A DNA stretch of 64,000 nt. Origin: Agaribacterium sp. ZY112 (lineage in GTDB: Bacteria > Pseudomonadota > Gammaproteobacteria > Pseudomonadales > Cellvibrionaceae). The stretch is taken from NCBI RefSeq assembly GCF_041346925.1, contig NZ_CP166840.1, positions 3,657,001 to 3,721,000 of the forward strand. The letters run 5' to 3'. The translations under genes were made by a program, and so were the position numbers. Below, piece by piece: positions 39,851-48,010 of the stretch. The notes beneath the pieces were generated by a model. That model was not told the origin of the DNA. It saw only the letters and a list, made by a program, of their open reading frames with translations, and made no database searches. How positions within the stretch are numbered: the stretch's first letter is position 1; the number at the start of each line of letters is the position of its first letter.

Positions 39851-40111
39851 CTAGGGTGGGGTTGGATTGACGCTTACAGAGTTACCATTTGTGTTGGCTT
39901 TATCGCGCTTGTCGTCGCCGAGGTGATCATCCAGGGCTATCTCGATGGTAACCTTCATAAGCATCTGCAGAAAACGGCCATGTCACTTCCTAGCTTAATG
40001 GATTTAGCTGCTTTGGGTGAGAAGGCTTCTAGTTCTTGCTTGTTCATTGCTGCCTATCCTTAGCTGTTATGGCTAGTATGATAGGCAGTTACACAGTTTT
40101 CCTAAAGTCTC
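39851..40111 (-). pseudogene. Remnant of an IS256-family element with its terminal repeat
   Basis: From the ATG at 40047 the minus strand reads MNKQELEAFSPKAAKSIK, and in a shifted frame QMLMKVTIEIALDDHLG and DDKRDKANTNGNS. This matches the N-terminus of IS256/Mutator transposases (KELEAFAKEAAKSIK ... MLTKVTVEAAL). The frame is broken near 39973 and the rest of the transposase is gone. A sequence GAGACTTTAGGAAAACTGTG, read inward from 40111, looks like the IS256-family terminal repeat. It is only 13 bases from the gmhB stop. Confidence 0.6.
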
Positions 40112-40124
40112 GCTCTACATGGTT

Positions 40125-40664
40125 TTATCTACATAACTCAGACACTTCTATCAAGTCATTACACACTCGTATTTCTTGGGCTAGATTATGTGGAAGATCA
40201 TGACCGGTTTCAACCAAGAAACAATTCTCAATACCAGCTCTAAGCCCTGCTTCGATATCACTCAGCTTATCTCCGACCATTATAGATTCAGCCTTATTAA
40301 CGTTCCATTCATTAACAATATCATCAATCATTCCGGGCTTTGGTTTCCTACAATCACACTCATAGCTATATTTCTCTACCACCCCTTCAGGGTGATGCGG
40401 ACAATGAGCAACTGTTAATATTGGAACACCATGTGCCTCAAGTTTTTTTAAATAAAACTCTGTTAATTTACGGTAGTCTTCTTCAGTATAATATCCTCTT
40501 GCGATCCCAGCTTGATTTGTCACTATAGCAATCTGATAACCAAGGGCCACAAATGCCTTTATTCCAATAAGAGCATTTCTAGCAAATCGAAAGTCCTCTG
40601 TTCGATATAAATAATTAACCTCTTCATTCACGACACCGTCGCGATCAAGAAACAGCACTTTCAC
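40125..40664 (-). CDS. gmhB: D-glycero-manno-heptose 1,7-bisphosphate 7-phosphatase
   Basis: A HAD-family phosphatase that removes the C7 phosphate from D-glycero-D-manno-heptose 1,7-bisphosphate. I start it at GTG 40664 (179 residues), which has AGAGG six bases upstream; a TTG two codons earlier is also possible. Active-site motif LFLDRDGVVNEEV is at the N-terminus, VTNQAGIARGYY follows, and the zinc-binding loop CPHHPEG to CDCRKPKPGM and the motif VGDKLSDIEAG are present. It is the last gene of the polysaccharide locus and, with gmhA, hddA and hddC, completes GDP-heptose synthesis. Remnant insertion sequences follow immediately. Confidence 0.93.
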   Translation of the reverse strand: MKVLFLDRDGVVNEEVNYLYRTEDFRFARNALIGIKAFVALGYQIAIVTNQAGIARGYYTEEDYRKLTEFYLKKLEAHGVPILTVAHCPHHPEGVVEKYSYECDCRKPKPGMIDDIVNEWNVNKAESIMVGDKLSDIEAGLRAGIENCFLVETGHDLPHNLAQEIRVCNDLIEVSELCR

Positions 40665-40673
40665 ACTCAACCT

Positions 40674-41363
40674 CTATGAAAACTTATTATTTGCTTTGTA
40701 ATAATCTTCAGGCACACCGATATCGATGAAATAACCTTTAGATTTATAACAGTAGATCTTTGTATCACAACTCTCTAAAACATCTTTCTCAAAAGAAAAT
40801 GATTCCCCCTTTCCCCAACCAGAAATCAACATCTTCGAAACATAATATAAGCCACTATTTATAAATGCTGGACCACGTAATGATTTTTCTCCCATACTAA
40901 TTACTCGATCCCCCTCCCCCAGAGTAAGCGAACCATATCGAGAAGCGTCATCGACATAAACTCCAACCAAACTTAACGAAGGTAAATGACTAACTCCATA
41001 GTTCAAAAACTCAAATAAATTTACATCACTATAGGTATCGCCATTTACAACCAAAAAAGAGTCTCCACTTAAATAATCTGAAGCAAGCCGAATTGCCCCG
41101 CCAGTCCCTAATGGTTGTTTTTCAACAGACACTATGATTTCCGCCCCCAAGTATTGATAATCCTCAAGAAAACCCATGAAATCTTCTGCACGATAACCTG
41201 CAGCAAGGACAATCCTATTAAAACCGGCACCCGACAACTGAGAAAGAATATAATGTAAAAAAGGAGTACCCCCTACCGCCACCAGAGGTTTAGGAGTGTC
41301 CCCCGAAACGCTTTTTAGACGCGTTCCTTTACCGCCAACCAGAACTATTGCTTCTTTAATCAT
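40674..41363 (-). CDS. hddC: D-glycero-alpha-D-manno-heptose 1-phosphate guanylyltransferase
   Basis: A nucleotidyltransferase of 229 residues that forms GDP-D-glycero-alpha-D-manno-heptose. The signature LVGGKGTRLKSV lies at the N-terminus. The active-site Asp is in VVNGDTYSDV. KPLVAVGGTPFLHY and IDIGVPEDY are typical of the HddC group. I start at ATG 41363, which overlaps the gmhA stop by 8 bases. A close alternative is a mannose-1-phosphate guanylyltransferase-like enzyme, but the adjacent gmhA, hddA and gmhB make the heptose role convincing. Confidence 0.88.
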   Translation of the reverse strand: MIKEAIVLVGGKGTRLKSVSGDTPKPLVAVGGTPFLHYILSQLSGAGFNRIVLAAGYRAEDFMGFLEDYQYLGAEIIVSVEKQPLGTGGAIRLASDYLSGDSFLVVNGDTYSDVNLFEFLNYGVSHLPSLSLVGVYVDDASRYGSLTLGEGDRVISMGEKSLRGPAFINSGLYYVSKMLISGWGKGESFSFEKDVLESCDTKIYCYKSKGYFIDIGVPEDYYKANNKFS

Positions 41364-41940
41364 TACCAAAGATCTTTTCTTCCACTATAGCGCATATGAT
41401 ATGACCTACACATATATGACACTCTTGAATATGAGGAGTGACTTTTGAAGGAATAGAGATTGAATAATCACACATTTCAGCCAATCTACCTCCCTCTCCA
41501 CAAAGAGCCACACTTGTAACTCCCAATTCTTTACACGTCTTTACAGCCTCGAGAATATTCTTAGAGTTTCCTGAAGTACTAATCCCAATAAATACATCAC
41601 CCTCATTTCCTTGAGCCTGAACTTGACGAGAAAAGAGTTTGTCAAAGCCATAATCATTGCCAATTGCTGTCAACATAGACGTATCTGTGCTCAACGCTAT
41701 TGAAGGTAACCCAGGACGATCAAAGTAAAATCGACTTACAAACTCTGCAGCGATATGCTGTGCATCAGCTGCACTACCCCCATTTCCGGCAATTAGTACA
41801 CGCCCACCATTTTTATACACATCTACAATTAAGTCGCTGACCGCGGAAACAACTGAAATTAGCGACCCATCGCTTTTCAGTCTGCTCTTTACCGACATAC
41901 TGTTTTCAAGATAGTTATCAATAAAACTTAAATTGTCCAT
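41356..41940 (-). CDS. gmhA: Sedoheptulose 7-phosphate isomerase
   Basis: Turns sedoheptulose 7-phosphate into D-glycero-D-manno-heptose 7-phosphate. It has 194 residues from ATG 41940, which has GAAGGG eight bases upstream inside the hddA end. A SIS domain is clear: GNGGSAADAQHIAAEFV near residue 52 and GISTSGNSKNILEA near 117. The metal-site residues of the family lie in HIQECHICVGH near the C-terminus. The start overlaps the hddA coding end and the stop overlaps hddC, so expression is coupled. Confidence 0.95.
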   Translation of the reverse strand: MDNLSFIDNYLENSMSVKSRLKSDGSLISVVSAVSDLIVDVYKNGGRVLIAGNGGSAADAQHIAAEFVSRFYFDRPGLPSIALSTDTSMLTAIGNDYGFDKLFSRQVQAQGNEGDVFIGISTSGNSKNILEAVKTCKELGVTSVALCGEGGRLAEMCDYSISIPSKVTPHIQECHICVGHIICAIVEEKIFGND

Positions 41941-42956
41941 GAGGTACACCCTTCACTTGTAAATTGAACACGATGTACTTGCCCCTGACTTTTGAGTAAT
42001 TCAGCCTCAATCGCTGGTTTGTCTTCAGGGTTGCAGAAAATCATCATAAAACCTCCTCCGCCAGCACCTGACACTTTTAAAGACAGCGCTCCGACACGAA
42101 ATACATCTTGCTCAACTTTATCTATAGTACTGTTTGAAATTGACTTAGAGGTTCTCTTTTTCGCCTCCCAAGACAGTTTAAATGCATTGATAAGCTCAGT
42201 TATCTCACCTTTCAGTAAATGCTCCTTAATTTTGATCGCTGACGCCTTAACCGCATGCATTGCATCTAATGACGCCCCCTCTTTACTCGAAATTGATTTC
42301 ATTTGATCCGAAATAATATTTGCAGAATCCCGGGAGGCTCCGGTAAAAAACAAAACTAAAGATTCTTCAATCTCACTCATAATATAACGACGGATACGTA
42401 ATGGGTTTACGATTACACGACTCCCCTCACAAAACTCCATAAAATTAACTCCCCCAAAAGTTGCAGCATATTGATCTTGCTTTCCGCCGGATAAAGAGCA
42501 ATCAACCCTCTCAATATCGAATGCTAACTGAGCTATATCGTACTCGCCAAGGGGGAGGGAAAAGGCCGTTTTAAAGGCCTCTAGCATCGCAACAACCATG
42601 GTTGACGAGGATCCAAGCCCGCTACCAGGAGGGGCATCACAGTAGGTCACAACCCGAATTGGAATCGAGCGCCCCCCTAAAAACTCGTTAACCACTCGAG
42701 TATAAACCGCTCGATGCAGTAGAAGACCTTGATCTAGCGGCATAGGAGCACTCAATGAAAAAGCTTCTTTCTCATTAATATCTTTAGCTTCAAACTCAAC
42801 CCCCTCTAGATGCTCTCCACACTCAATTGTGCAATGAGCATACATATTTATTGTTGCATTGAGTACACAACCACCAAATGTATCACTATAAGGAGATACA
42901 TCTGTACCACCACCCGCCAGGCCCAACCTCAGTGGTGCTCGAGAACGCACTTTCAT
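41928..42956 (-). CDS. hddA: D-glycero-alpha-D-manno-heptose 7-phosphate kinase
   Basis: A GHMP-family kinase of 342 residues that phosphorylates C1 of the heptose 7-phosphate with alpha configuration. It begins SRAPLRLGLAGGGTDVSPY, the mark of HddA, with the ATP loop PPGSGLGSSSTMVVA near residue 109 and the third GHMP motif SGAGGGGFMM near the end. Its presence, not that of the HldE type, shows that the route leads to GDP-heptose, as in S-layer glycans and some O-antigens, and not to ADP-heptose for core LPS. Confidence 0.93.
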   Translation of the reverse strand: MKVRSRAPLRLGLAGGGTDVSPYSDTFGGCVLNATINMYAHCTIECGEHLEGVEFEAKDINEKEAFSLSAPMPLDQGLLLHRAVYTRVVNEFLGGRSIPIRVVTYCDAPPGSGLGSSSTMVVAMLEAFKTAFSLPLGEYDIAQLAFDIERVDCSLSGGKQDQYAATFGGVNFMEFCEGSRVIVNPLRIRRYIMSEIEESLVLFFTGASRDSANIISDQMKSISSKEGASLDAMHAVKASAIKIKEHLLKGEITELINAFKLSWEAKKRTSKSISNSTIDKVEQDVFRVGALSLKVSGAGGGGFMMIFCNPEDKPAIEAELLKSQGQVHRVQFTSEGCTSWTI

Positions 42957-42974
42957 TTAAATCCCCTAATATAG

Positions 42975-44000
42975 TTATCGATCAAGAGGAACCTTTCCCT
43001 CTCCGATAAAACTGCGCCAGTGATTCAGCAAGTCCTCAAACATTTTTCTTGTCGAAATTTCTGGCACCCAGTCGATAACTGATCGAATCTTGGAGTTATC
43101 AAACATTTGATAGTCTGCATCAATAGGACGCATTCGAGATTGATCTGATTCAACCTTAATATCATCTCTATTACTCATACTAAGAAGCAATTCAATTACT
43201 TTTGGTAATTCATACACCTCCTCTCCAGCTATATTAAATGCCTCACCGCATGGAACCTCCCCGGAGCGAGATTTCAATGACAAGAGATAGTATGCCCTTA
43301 CAGCATCTCTCGCATCCTGATAGGTGCGCACGCTGGTCAAATTCCCTACTTTAATTACGGGATCCTGTAACCCCGCCTCAATTAAAGCAATTTGCTTCGC
43401 CACGGTGCTTTCAAAAAATACATCACTGCGCCGTGGGCCACTATGGCTGCCCATTCTTGTAACAAAGGTCTTTATTCCGTAGGCCTCCCCGTAGAATTGC
43501 CCCAAGTAATCAGTTCCAATCTTACTAATACTATAAGGGCTTGCCCCATGAAACTTCGTGTCTTCTGAAAGTGCTACACCAACGGGAGCTTTACCATAGA
43601 CTTCACTTGAGGAACACACATGCACCACAGGCTCATAACCGTCCGTCCTATTTTGACGAACAGCCTCAAGGAGGTTTCCCGTACCAATTATATTTGTCTG
43701 CAGAGTTTCAATCGGGACATCAAACGAAGTCTTAGGAAAAGATTGAGCCCCCAAGTGGAAAATAAAATCAGGCCGAACATCACAGATCATCTTATTTAAG
43801 GACGCGAAGTCAGTTAAATCCGCATAATATAATGACATTCGATCCTGTTTATTAATCCGAGGAGTCAACTGATATAAATTATCTAATGGCTCCTGCCAGC
43901 GCATCATTCCAACAATATTATAATCTGTATTCTCAATTAAATAGTCCGCAAGAAGGGACCCAACCTGTCCTGTAACACCAGTTATCAAAGCCTTCGTCAT
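42975..44000 (-). CDS. NDP-sugar 4,6-dehydratase, probably acting on GDP-heptose (DmhA-like)
   Basis: An extended SDR enzyme of 341 residues in the GDP-mannose 4,6-dehydratase group. It has TGVTGQVGSLLADYL, LGAQSFPKTSFDVP, the dehydratase segment CSSSEVYGKA, and SPYSISKIGTDYL with catalytic Tyr and Lys. It sits directly upstream of the GDP-heptose genes hddA, gmhA, hddC and gmhB, so the expected substrate is GDP-D-glycero-D-manno-heptose, giving a 4-keto-6-deoxy product as in DmhA of Yersinia. A plain GDP-mannose dehydratase is the alternative, since manC is also in the locus. Its start overlaps the end of the next upstream gene by 4 bases. Confidence 0.75.
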   Translation of the reverse strand: MTKALITGVTGQVGSLLADYLIENTDYNIVGMMRWQEPLDNLYQLTPRINKQDRMSLYYADLTDFASLNKMICDVRPDFIFHLGAQSFPKTSFDVPIETLQTNIIGTGNLLEAVRQNRTDGYEPVVHVCSSSEVYGKAPVGVALSEDTKFHGASPYSISKIGTDYLGQFYGEAYGIKTFVTRMGSHSGPRRSDVFFESTVAKQIALIEAGLQDPVIKVGNLTSVRTYQDARDAVRAYYLLSLKSRSGEVPCGEAFNIAGEEVYELPKVIELLLSMSNRDDIKVESDQSRMRPIDADYQMFDNSKIRSVIDWVPEISTRKMFEDLLNHWRSFIGEGKVPLDR

Positions 44001-44857
44001 GAGTACTCCAACATTATATTTTTACATGTATATTCAATTGATCTAGGCTTCCTGCCAAGTAAGCTAGAGAGGTGCCTAGATTCAACATTAATTATCTTCG
44101 GCCGAGAATCCCAAAACCCTTCGGGCAAGTCAACGCATCGATACTTTAGTCGTTCAGCAGATTGAGACGAGGAATCAATCAGCTGGGCTATTTCTTCCCG
44201 CTGCACATCGACCTCCCCACATAAGTTTAAAACTGGGTATTTATAAGCATCCCAGTCTTCTACTATACGTATAGTAGCTTCAACCACATCTTCAACATCG
44301 ATCACTTTACGTGACAACGGATAAAATACTTCAGCCTCTTCACCTGATTTAATGCATGAGACAACATACTGAACAAACGAATCCAGAGAAGATATCACAT
44401 AGGACAGACGGAGTATCTTAAACAAAGGGTTACCCGCAAACTGTCTTTCCACTTCCTCTTTCATTGCAGCATATTCTCCGAAGGGATTTGTTGTTGACTC
44501 TTCGTCAACAACACTCTCCGATTCACCATATACTACATCACTTGAGAAAAAGAGAACCTTAACTCCCCTCTCAAGGAAACGAGAGATTGCATATTTAGTA
44601 CCAACAACATTTATTCGATATGCAAAGTCATATTCTCGTGAGCAGCGATCAGGGGAAGATATAGCTGCAGTAAAGATCACGGTATCCCCTACCCCAAACT
44701 CTGAATAGTCAAAGTCCCGAGGATTAGCCAATTCAAAACGATAATCAGCTCCGTCTTGTGTTGAAGTCGACAAAAAGTCATCTCTCATTCGAAGTAAGTG
44801 TTTCGCTACTACACCATTTCGCCCAACCACTAGAACCTTTGATAAATTTCTTTCCAC
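43997..44857 (-). CDS. SDR family reductase, possible 4-keto-6-deoxyheptose reductase (DmhB-like)
   Basis: A protein of 286 residues with a modified N-terminal nucleotide motif (VVGRNGVVAKHL), FFSSDVVYGES as active-site Ser region, and YAAMK as Tyr-x-x-x-Lys. Overall it looks like an RmlD-type reductase. It overlaps the 4,6-dehydratase gene by 4 bases, so the pair most simply forms a dehydratase-reductase couple that makes GDP-6-deoxyheptose. The start is GTG with GGGAGA upstream. Role is inferred from position; the protein family alone does not set the substrate. Confidence 0.6.
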   Translation of the reverse strand: MERNLSKVLVVGRNGVVAKHLLRMRDDFLSTSTQDGADYRFELANPRDFDYSEFGVGDTVIFTAAISSPDRCSREYDFAYRINVVGTKYAISRFLERGVKVLFFSSDVVYGESESVVDEESTTNPFGEYAAMKEEVERQFAGNPLFKILRLSYVISSLDSFVQYVVSCIKSGEEAEVFYPLSRKVIDVEDVVEATIRIVEDWDAYKYPVLNLCGEVDVQREEIAQLIDSSSQSAERLKYRCVDLPEGFWDSRPKIINVESRHLSSLLGRKPRSIEYTCKNIMLEYS

Positions 44858-44866
44858 TTTTTCTCC

Positions 44867-45598
44867 CTACAAACGATTAAACACGATCATTGGAATGAGT
44901 TTTAATAATTTATAGTATCTACGAATCCTTGAAGGCTGAAGAATTAGACGGTAAATCCCCTCTAGACCAAGTTTCGTCAAAATACCCGGGGCCCTTTTAT
45001 ACTTTCCAGCCACCATATCTATGGCGCCGCCGAAGAATAATACATATCTAACACCGCATTCCTCTAAGAGGCCACCGTTCTCTAGCGACCAATATTCTTG
45101 TTTAGGAACACCAAAAGCGGTAATTATTACATGAGGCCGAATCTGCCTAACTTTTTCCTCAATCGCTCCACTAAACTCAAGAGAAAAAGGATACTTACTA
45201 AACGGGGGGGAATAACCAAAAATTGATTCATTACCACCAACATGTTCCCTAAGCTTTTTTACGGCTGAATTATTAGTATCAATCGCCCCACCAAGCAGTA
45301 ACAATTTTTTACCGTCACTATGACATTGCTCTGCGACGGAGTAGATCAAGTCACTTCCCGAATTTTTCGCGATATTCAGCTTCCCATATTTCCTATTGAG
45401 GGCAAACATAATCCACTGACCATCAACTGAAATTTTCGCTCCCTTTCCACTTACCGCCTGACAAAAACGTTCATCTTTATATGAAGTAAGTAATATCTCG
45501 GCATTTAATGTTGTTAATGTTGTTAGATCAGTATTATCCCAGCATAATTCGAAATGCTCTAGCTGGTTAACAGTTAAAGGCCCTAATAAATAATTCAT
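44867..45598 (-). CDS. WecG/TagA/CpsF family glycosyltransferase
   Basis: A GT26-type transferase of 243 residues. The family pattern is visible: DGQWIMFALNRKYG, LLLLGGAIDTN, FGVPKQEYW, VLFFGGAIDMVAGKYKRAP, and LEGIYRLILQPSRIRRY at the C-terminus. In WecG the enzyme adds the second sugar to a lipid-linked GlcNAc. Here it probably adds a sugar early in the repeat unit, following the WecA-type initiating transferase of this locus. The donor sugar is unknown. A run of seven C residues (coding strand) lies within SPPF. It follows the wzy-like gene without a gap. Confidence 0.85.
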   Translation of the reverse strand: MNYLLGPLTVNQLEHFELCWDNTDLTTLTTLNAEILLTSYKDERFCQAVSGKGAKISVDGQWIMFALNRKYGKLNIAKNSGSDLIYSVAEQCHSDGKKLLLLGGAIDTNNSAVKKLREHVGGNESIFGYSPPFSKYPFSLEFSGAIEEKVRQIRPHVIITAFGVPKQEYWSLENGGLLEECGVRYVLFFGGAIDMVAGKYKRAPGILTKLGLEGIYRLILQPSRIRRYYKLLKLIPMIVFNRL

Positions 45599-46882
45599 CT
45601 AACACCTCCGTAAATAATTGCCTATATATAGCCCGGGTAAAAAAGCAGTAACAATTGCGATCTGACTAATTTCTACAGCGCATATACCAACACTTTCCAC
45701 AAGAACATGAATTAGCAACAAGAAAAAAAATAGCACCATCCTATATTCAGAACCTGTGCTACGCGCCAATATCCGCAAAAAAATACGAATCATCAGTATT
45801 GCCACTAAGGCCATTATTACGGTCCCAAGTATTCCGACCTCGGCAAGGACATGAGGAATATAAAAATCTCCAGTATAAGTAGATGCACCTTCAATGAACC
45901 CCCAGTTGTTTGACACACCTAACGCTATATAATATTCGCTGTAAAATATACTAGAGGCATACCCGCCCCACGTCGCCAGCCCAGCTCCCAAAATTAGATT
46001 CCAGCTGGATTCAAGCAGTATAGCCACGGCCCCTAAAGCCAACATAAACCTTGAATTATTAAGAGTCAATGAATCGCCGCTATACTCGGCCCCCATACGA
46101 ACAAATAGATCCTTAAACAAAAAACTCAAACCTGATAAAAATACAAGTGCAATTACAAATATTACAGCACGTCCACTCCACGATTCCACAAAACTAGCAA
46201 GAAGCTTTCTCTGGTAAATTGCCGAGCAAAGCAACAGCGCAAAAAAAGATTTTTTCACGTAAGTCAAATACAAAAACACCGTAAAAAAGGGAAGAGCTAT
46301 AAGCTTTGCCGAAGCATTGCCACAAACTAGTACAAACATAATACAAACCACCGCCAACCAACTTGTCCTGCCTGCATTAGTAAAAGGTCCCATCAGCCGA
46401 AAACGCCCATCAATAGACTGGGGAGTAACCAATTCATGCCAAATCCCTGGAAAAGCCAGATTCACCAAGCAAGCTATCAACATTACCCAGCATAGAAAGG
46501 TAAAATAGATTCTCATTAATGGCTCAGGGCACATAAGCTGTTTAACTAGCCCGCCAAGAGCTATTCCCGCTAAAAACAACAAAAAAAACTTAAAGAAATA
46601 TAAGAAACCAACTGCTGTAGCCACTACCCCCTGATTTCCAGCGAAGGCACTACGAATTAGAGCGAGAGACATTACCAATCCTAAGCATAGGATAAACGGC
46701 CTCACCCCTACTCTCTCGACAGCATCTAGAGCCCAAACATGTTTAACTCCCAAGATTGCGACCAAACTGAGACCGCTTACAACAACATGATCAAATAAGG
46801 TTAAAGCAGATGCCAAGGGACCGACACTGATAAAATCATTGAAAAGTACTAGTGTCACAATCGTTAGTAGAAATAAACGCAA
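45599..46882 (-). CDS. O-antigen polymerase/ligase-like membrane protein (Wzy candidate)
   Basis: A hydrophobic protein of 427 residues with about eleven to twelve membrane helices and a larger loop near residues 265-310 (GLATWGGYASSIF, then YYIALGVSNNWGF). This resembles the Wzy_C/O-antigen ligase superfamily fold. It starts at TTG right at the wzx stop. In this locus, with wzx and wzz, the simplest role is polymerase joining repeat units in the periplasm. Sequence conservation in this group is very low, so a ligase role cannot be ruled out. Confidence 0.7.
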   Translation of the reverse strand: MRLFLLTIVTLVLFNDFISVGPLASALTLFDHVVVSGLSLVAILGVKHVWALDAVERVGVRPFILCLGLVMSLALIRSAFAGNQGVVATAVGFLYFFKFFLLFLAGIALGGLVKQLMCPEPLMRIYFTFLCWVMLIACLVNLAFPGIWHELVTPQSIDGRFRLMGPFTNAGRTSWLAVVCIMFVLVCGNASAKLIALPFFTVFLYLTYVKKSFFALLLCSAIYQRKLLASFVESWSGRAVIFVIALVFLSGLSFLFKDLFVRMGAEYSGDSLTLNNSRFMLALGAVAILLESSWNLILGAGLATWGGYASSIFYSEYYIALGVSNNWGFIEGASTYTGDFYIPHVLAEVGILGTVIMALVAILMIRIFLRILARSTGSEYRMVLFFFLLLIHVLVESVGICAVEISQIAIVTAFLPGLYIGNYLRRC

Positions 46883-48010
46883 TTACTCCACCCTCTGACA
46901 TTTACTGCGCACGGCATAAAGCGCTCTCAAACTTAGAGCACACTCACAACTGATCACTATGAGCAATGCCAAGAAAGCAGAGATAAGTGGTGGCGTGTGC
47001 CAATAAGAAACCAAAACGTAAAAAAAGGTAAAAACAAGTGAAGGAGGGATCAAGTATTGCCAACCGATCTGAGCACTTGCAGCCACCTCTTTACGAATAT
47101 ATGAAGCGAAGACCATGAAAACAGAAAGAATCAAAACAATTGCGAGAACCAAGTTGAAATGACCATTTAGATTTAAGTTATAGAATTCCTGAGCAAAGCT
47201 CTCTCCCCCAAATATCAAGGACGATAAAAGCACAACTAAAGAAAGCAAGGTAGCCCCCCCCAGAGAAAAGAAAACTACCACATTCTTAGACTTGCCCCCC
47301 TCACGAATTGCGGTCAGAAAAATTGGCATCACCCCACTAGTAACACCAACCAGTACCACTTCCGCCAATCGAAGAAACAACTCAAATTGAACTACATAAC
47401 CAACATCAATGCACGCGAGCATAGTCCTTATAACAACATAATAACTACCGACACAAAAGAGAAATGCACTATACCTAACAAACCCACTTAACTTCAGCTT
47501 TACACCTACCGCAGGGCGAAAGAAATAAGGCAATGAAAATAGTGTCTTCGTAGCCTCCCCTAGAGCAAAGCTTAAAAAAACAAGCTCGATCCCCAACCCG
47601 AGGTATATCGCCATCAATCCAAATAGGTTTTTCAACCCTGTCAAATAGCTAAGCTGAATATATTTCCTATCAACTATCATGCCGTAATCTGAAACTAGAT
47701 TTAGCAACATGAAGGCTCCTAGTAAATAAAACGGCCTTCCATCTAAAAAAAACACCGACAAAAGCAAACAAACAAGAGCTAAGGAAGTAACGCTTTTAAC
47801 AGGCATTTGAGACGATGTAGTAACGCAATAATGAGCTAAAGGCGTAAATACTGCCCCCTGGAAAAAAACAACATACCCCCAAACAAGAAGCATACTGCCA
47901 AGACGCTGTTCATCCTGAAAGGCATGCGCCAAATAGAAGACAAAAGCTAAGCCTAAAGACTTCACCCCAATAGCGACGGCACTGTTTCGAAGAAGTAAGC
48001 TAACAATCAT
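46883..48010 (-). CDS. Polysaccharide flippase-like membrane protein (Wzx candidate)
   Basis: A protein of 375 residues with about ten to twelve hydrophobic helices and few motifs, resembling the MVF/MATE-like flippase group but somewhat short. Its place between a glycosyltransferase and the wzy-like gene supports a role in moving the lipid-linked repeat unit across the inner membrane. Its start overlaps the glycosyltransferase stop by one base. A run of eight C on the plus strand (47254-47261), that is G8 in the coding strand, lies inside the gene. Confidence 0.65.
   Translation of the reverse strand: MIVSLLLRNSAVAIGVKSLGLAFVFYLAHAFQDEQRLGSMLLVWGYVVFFQGAVFTPLAHYCVTTSSQMPVKSVTSLALVCLLLSVFFLDGRPFYLLGAFMLLNLVSDYGMIVDRKYIQLSYLTGLKNLFGLMAIYLGLGIELVFLSFALGEATKTLFSLPYFFRPAVGVKLKLSGFVRYSAFLFCVGSYYVVIRTMLACIDVGYVVQFELFLRLAEVVLVGVTSGVMPIFLTAIREGGKSKNVVVFFSLGGATLLSLVVLLSSLIFGGESFAQEFYNLNLNGHFNLVLAIVLILSVFMVFASYIRKEVAASAQIGWQYLIPPSLVFTFFYVLVSYWHTPPLISAFLALLIVISCECALSLRALYAVRSKCQRVE

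Noticed and set aside
38023..40111. Defence island because of Fic and insertion sequences
   Set aside because: Only one broken Fic-like gene and IS remnants are present, with no toxin-antitoxin pair, restriction or other defence gene.
40125..42956. ADP-heptose pathway for LPS inner core
   Set aside because: The kinase is HddA (GHMP family) and the transferase HddC-like, with no HldE or epimerase; this fits GDP-heptose for surface glycan instead.
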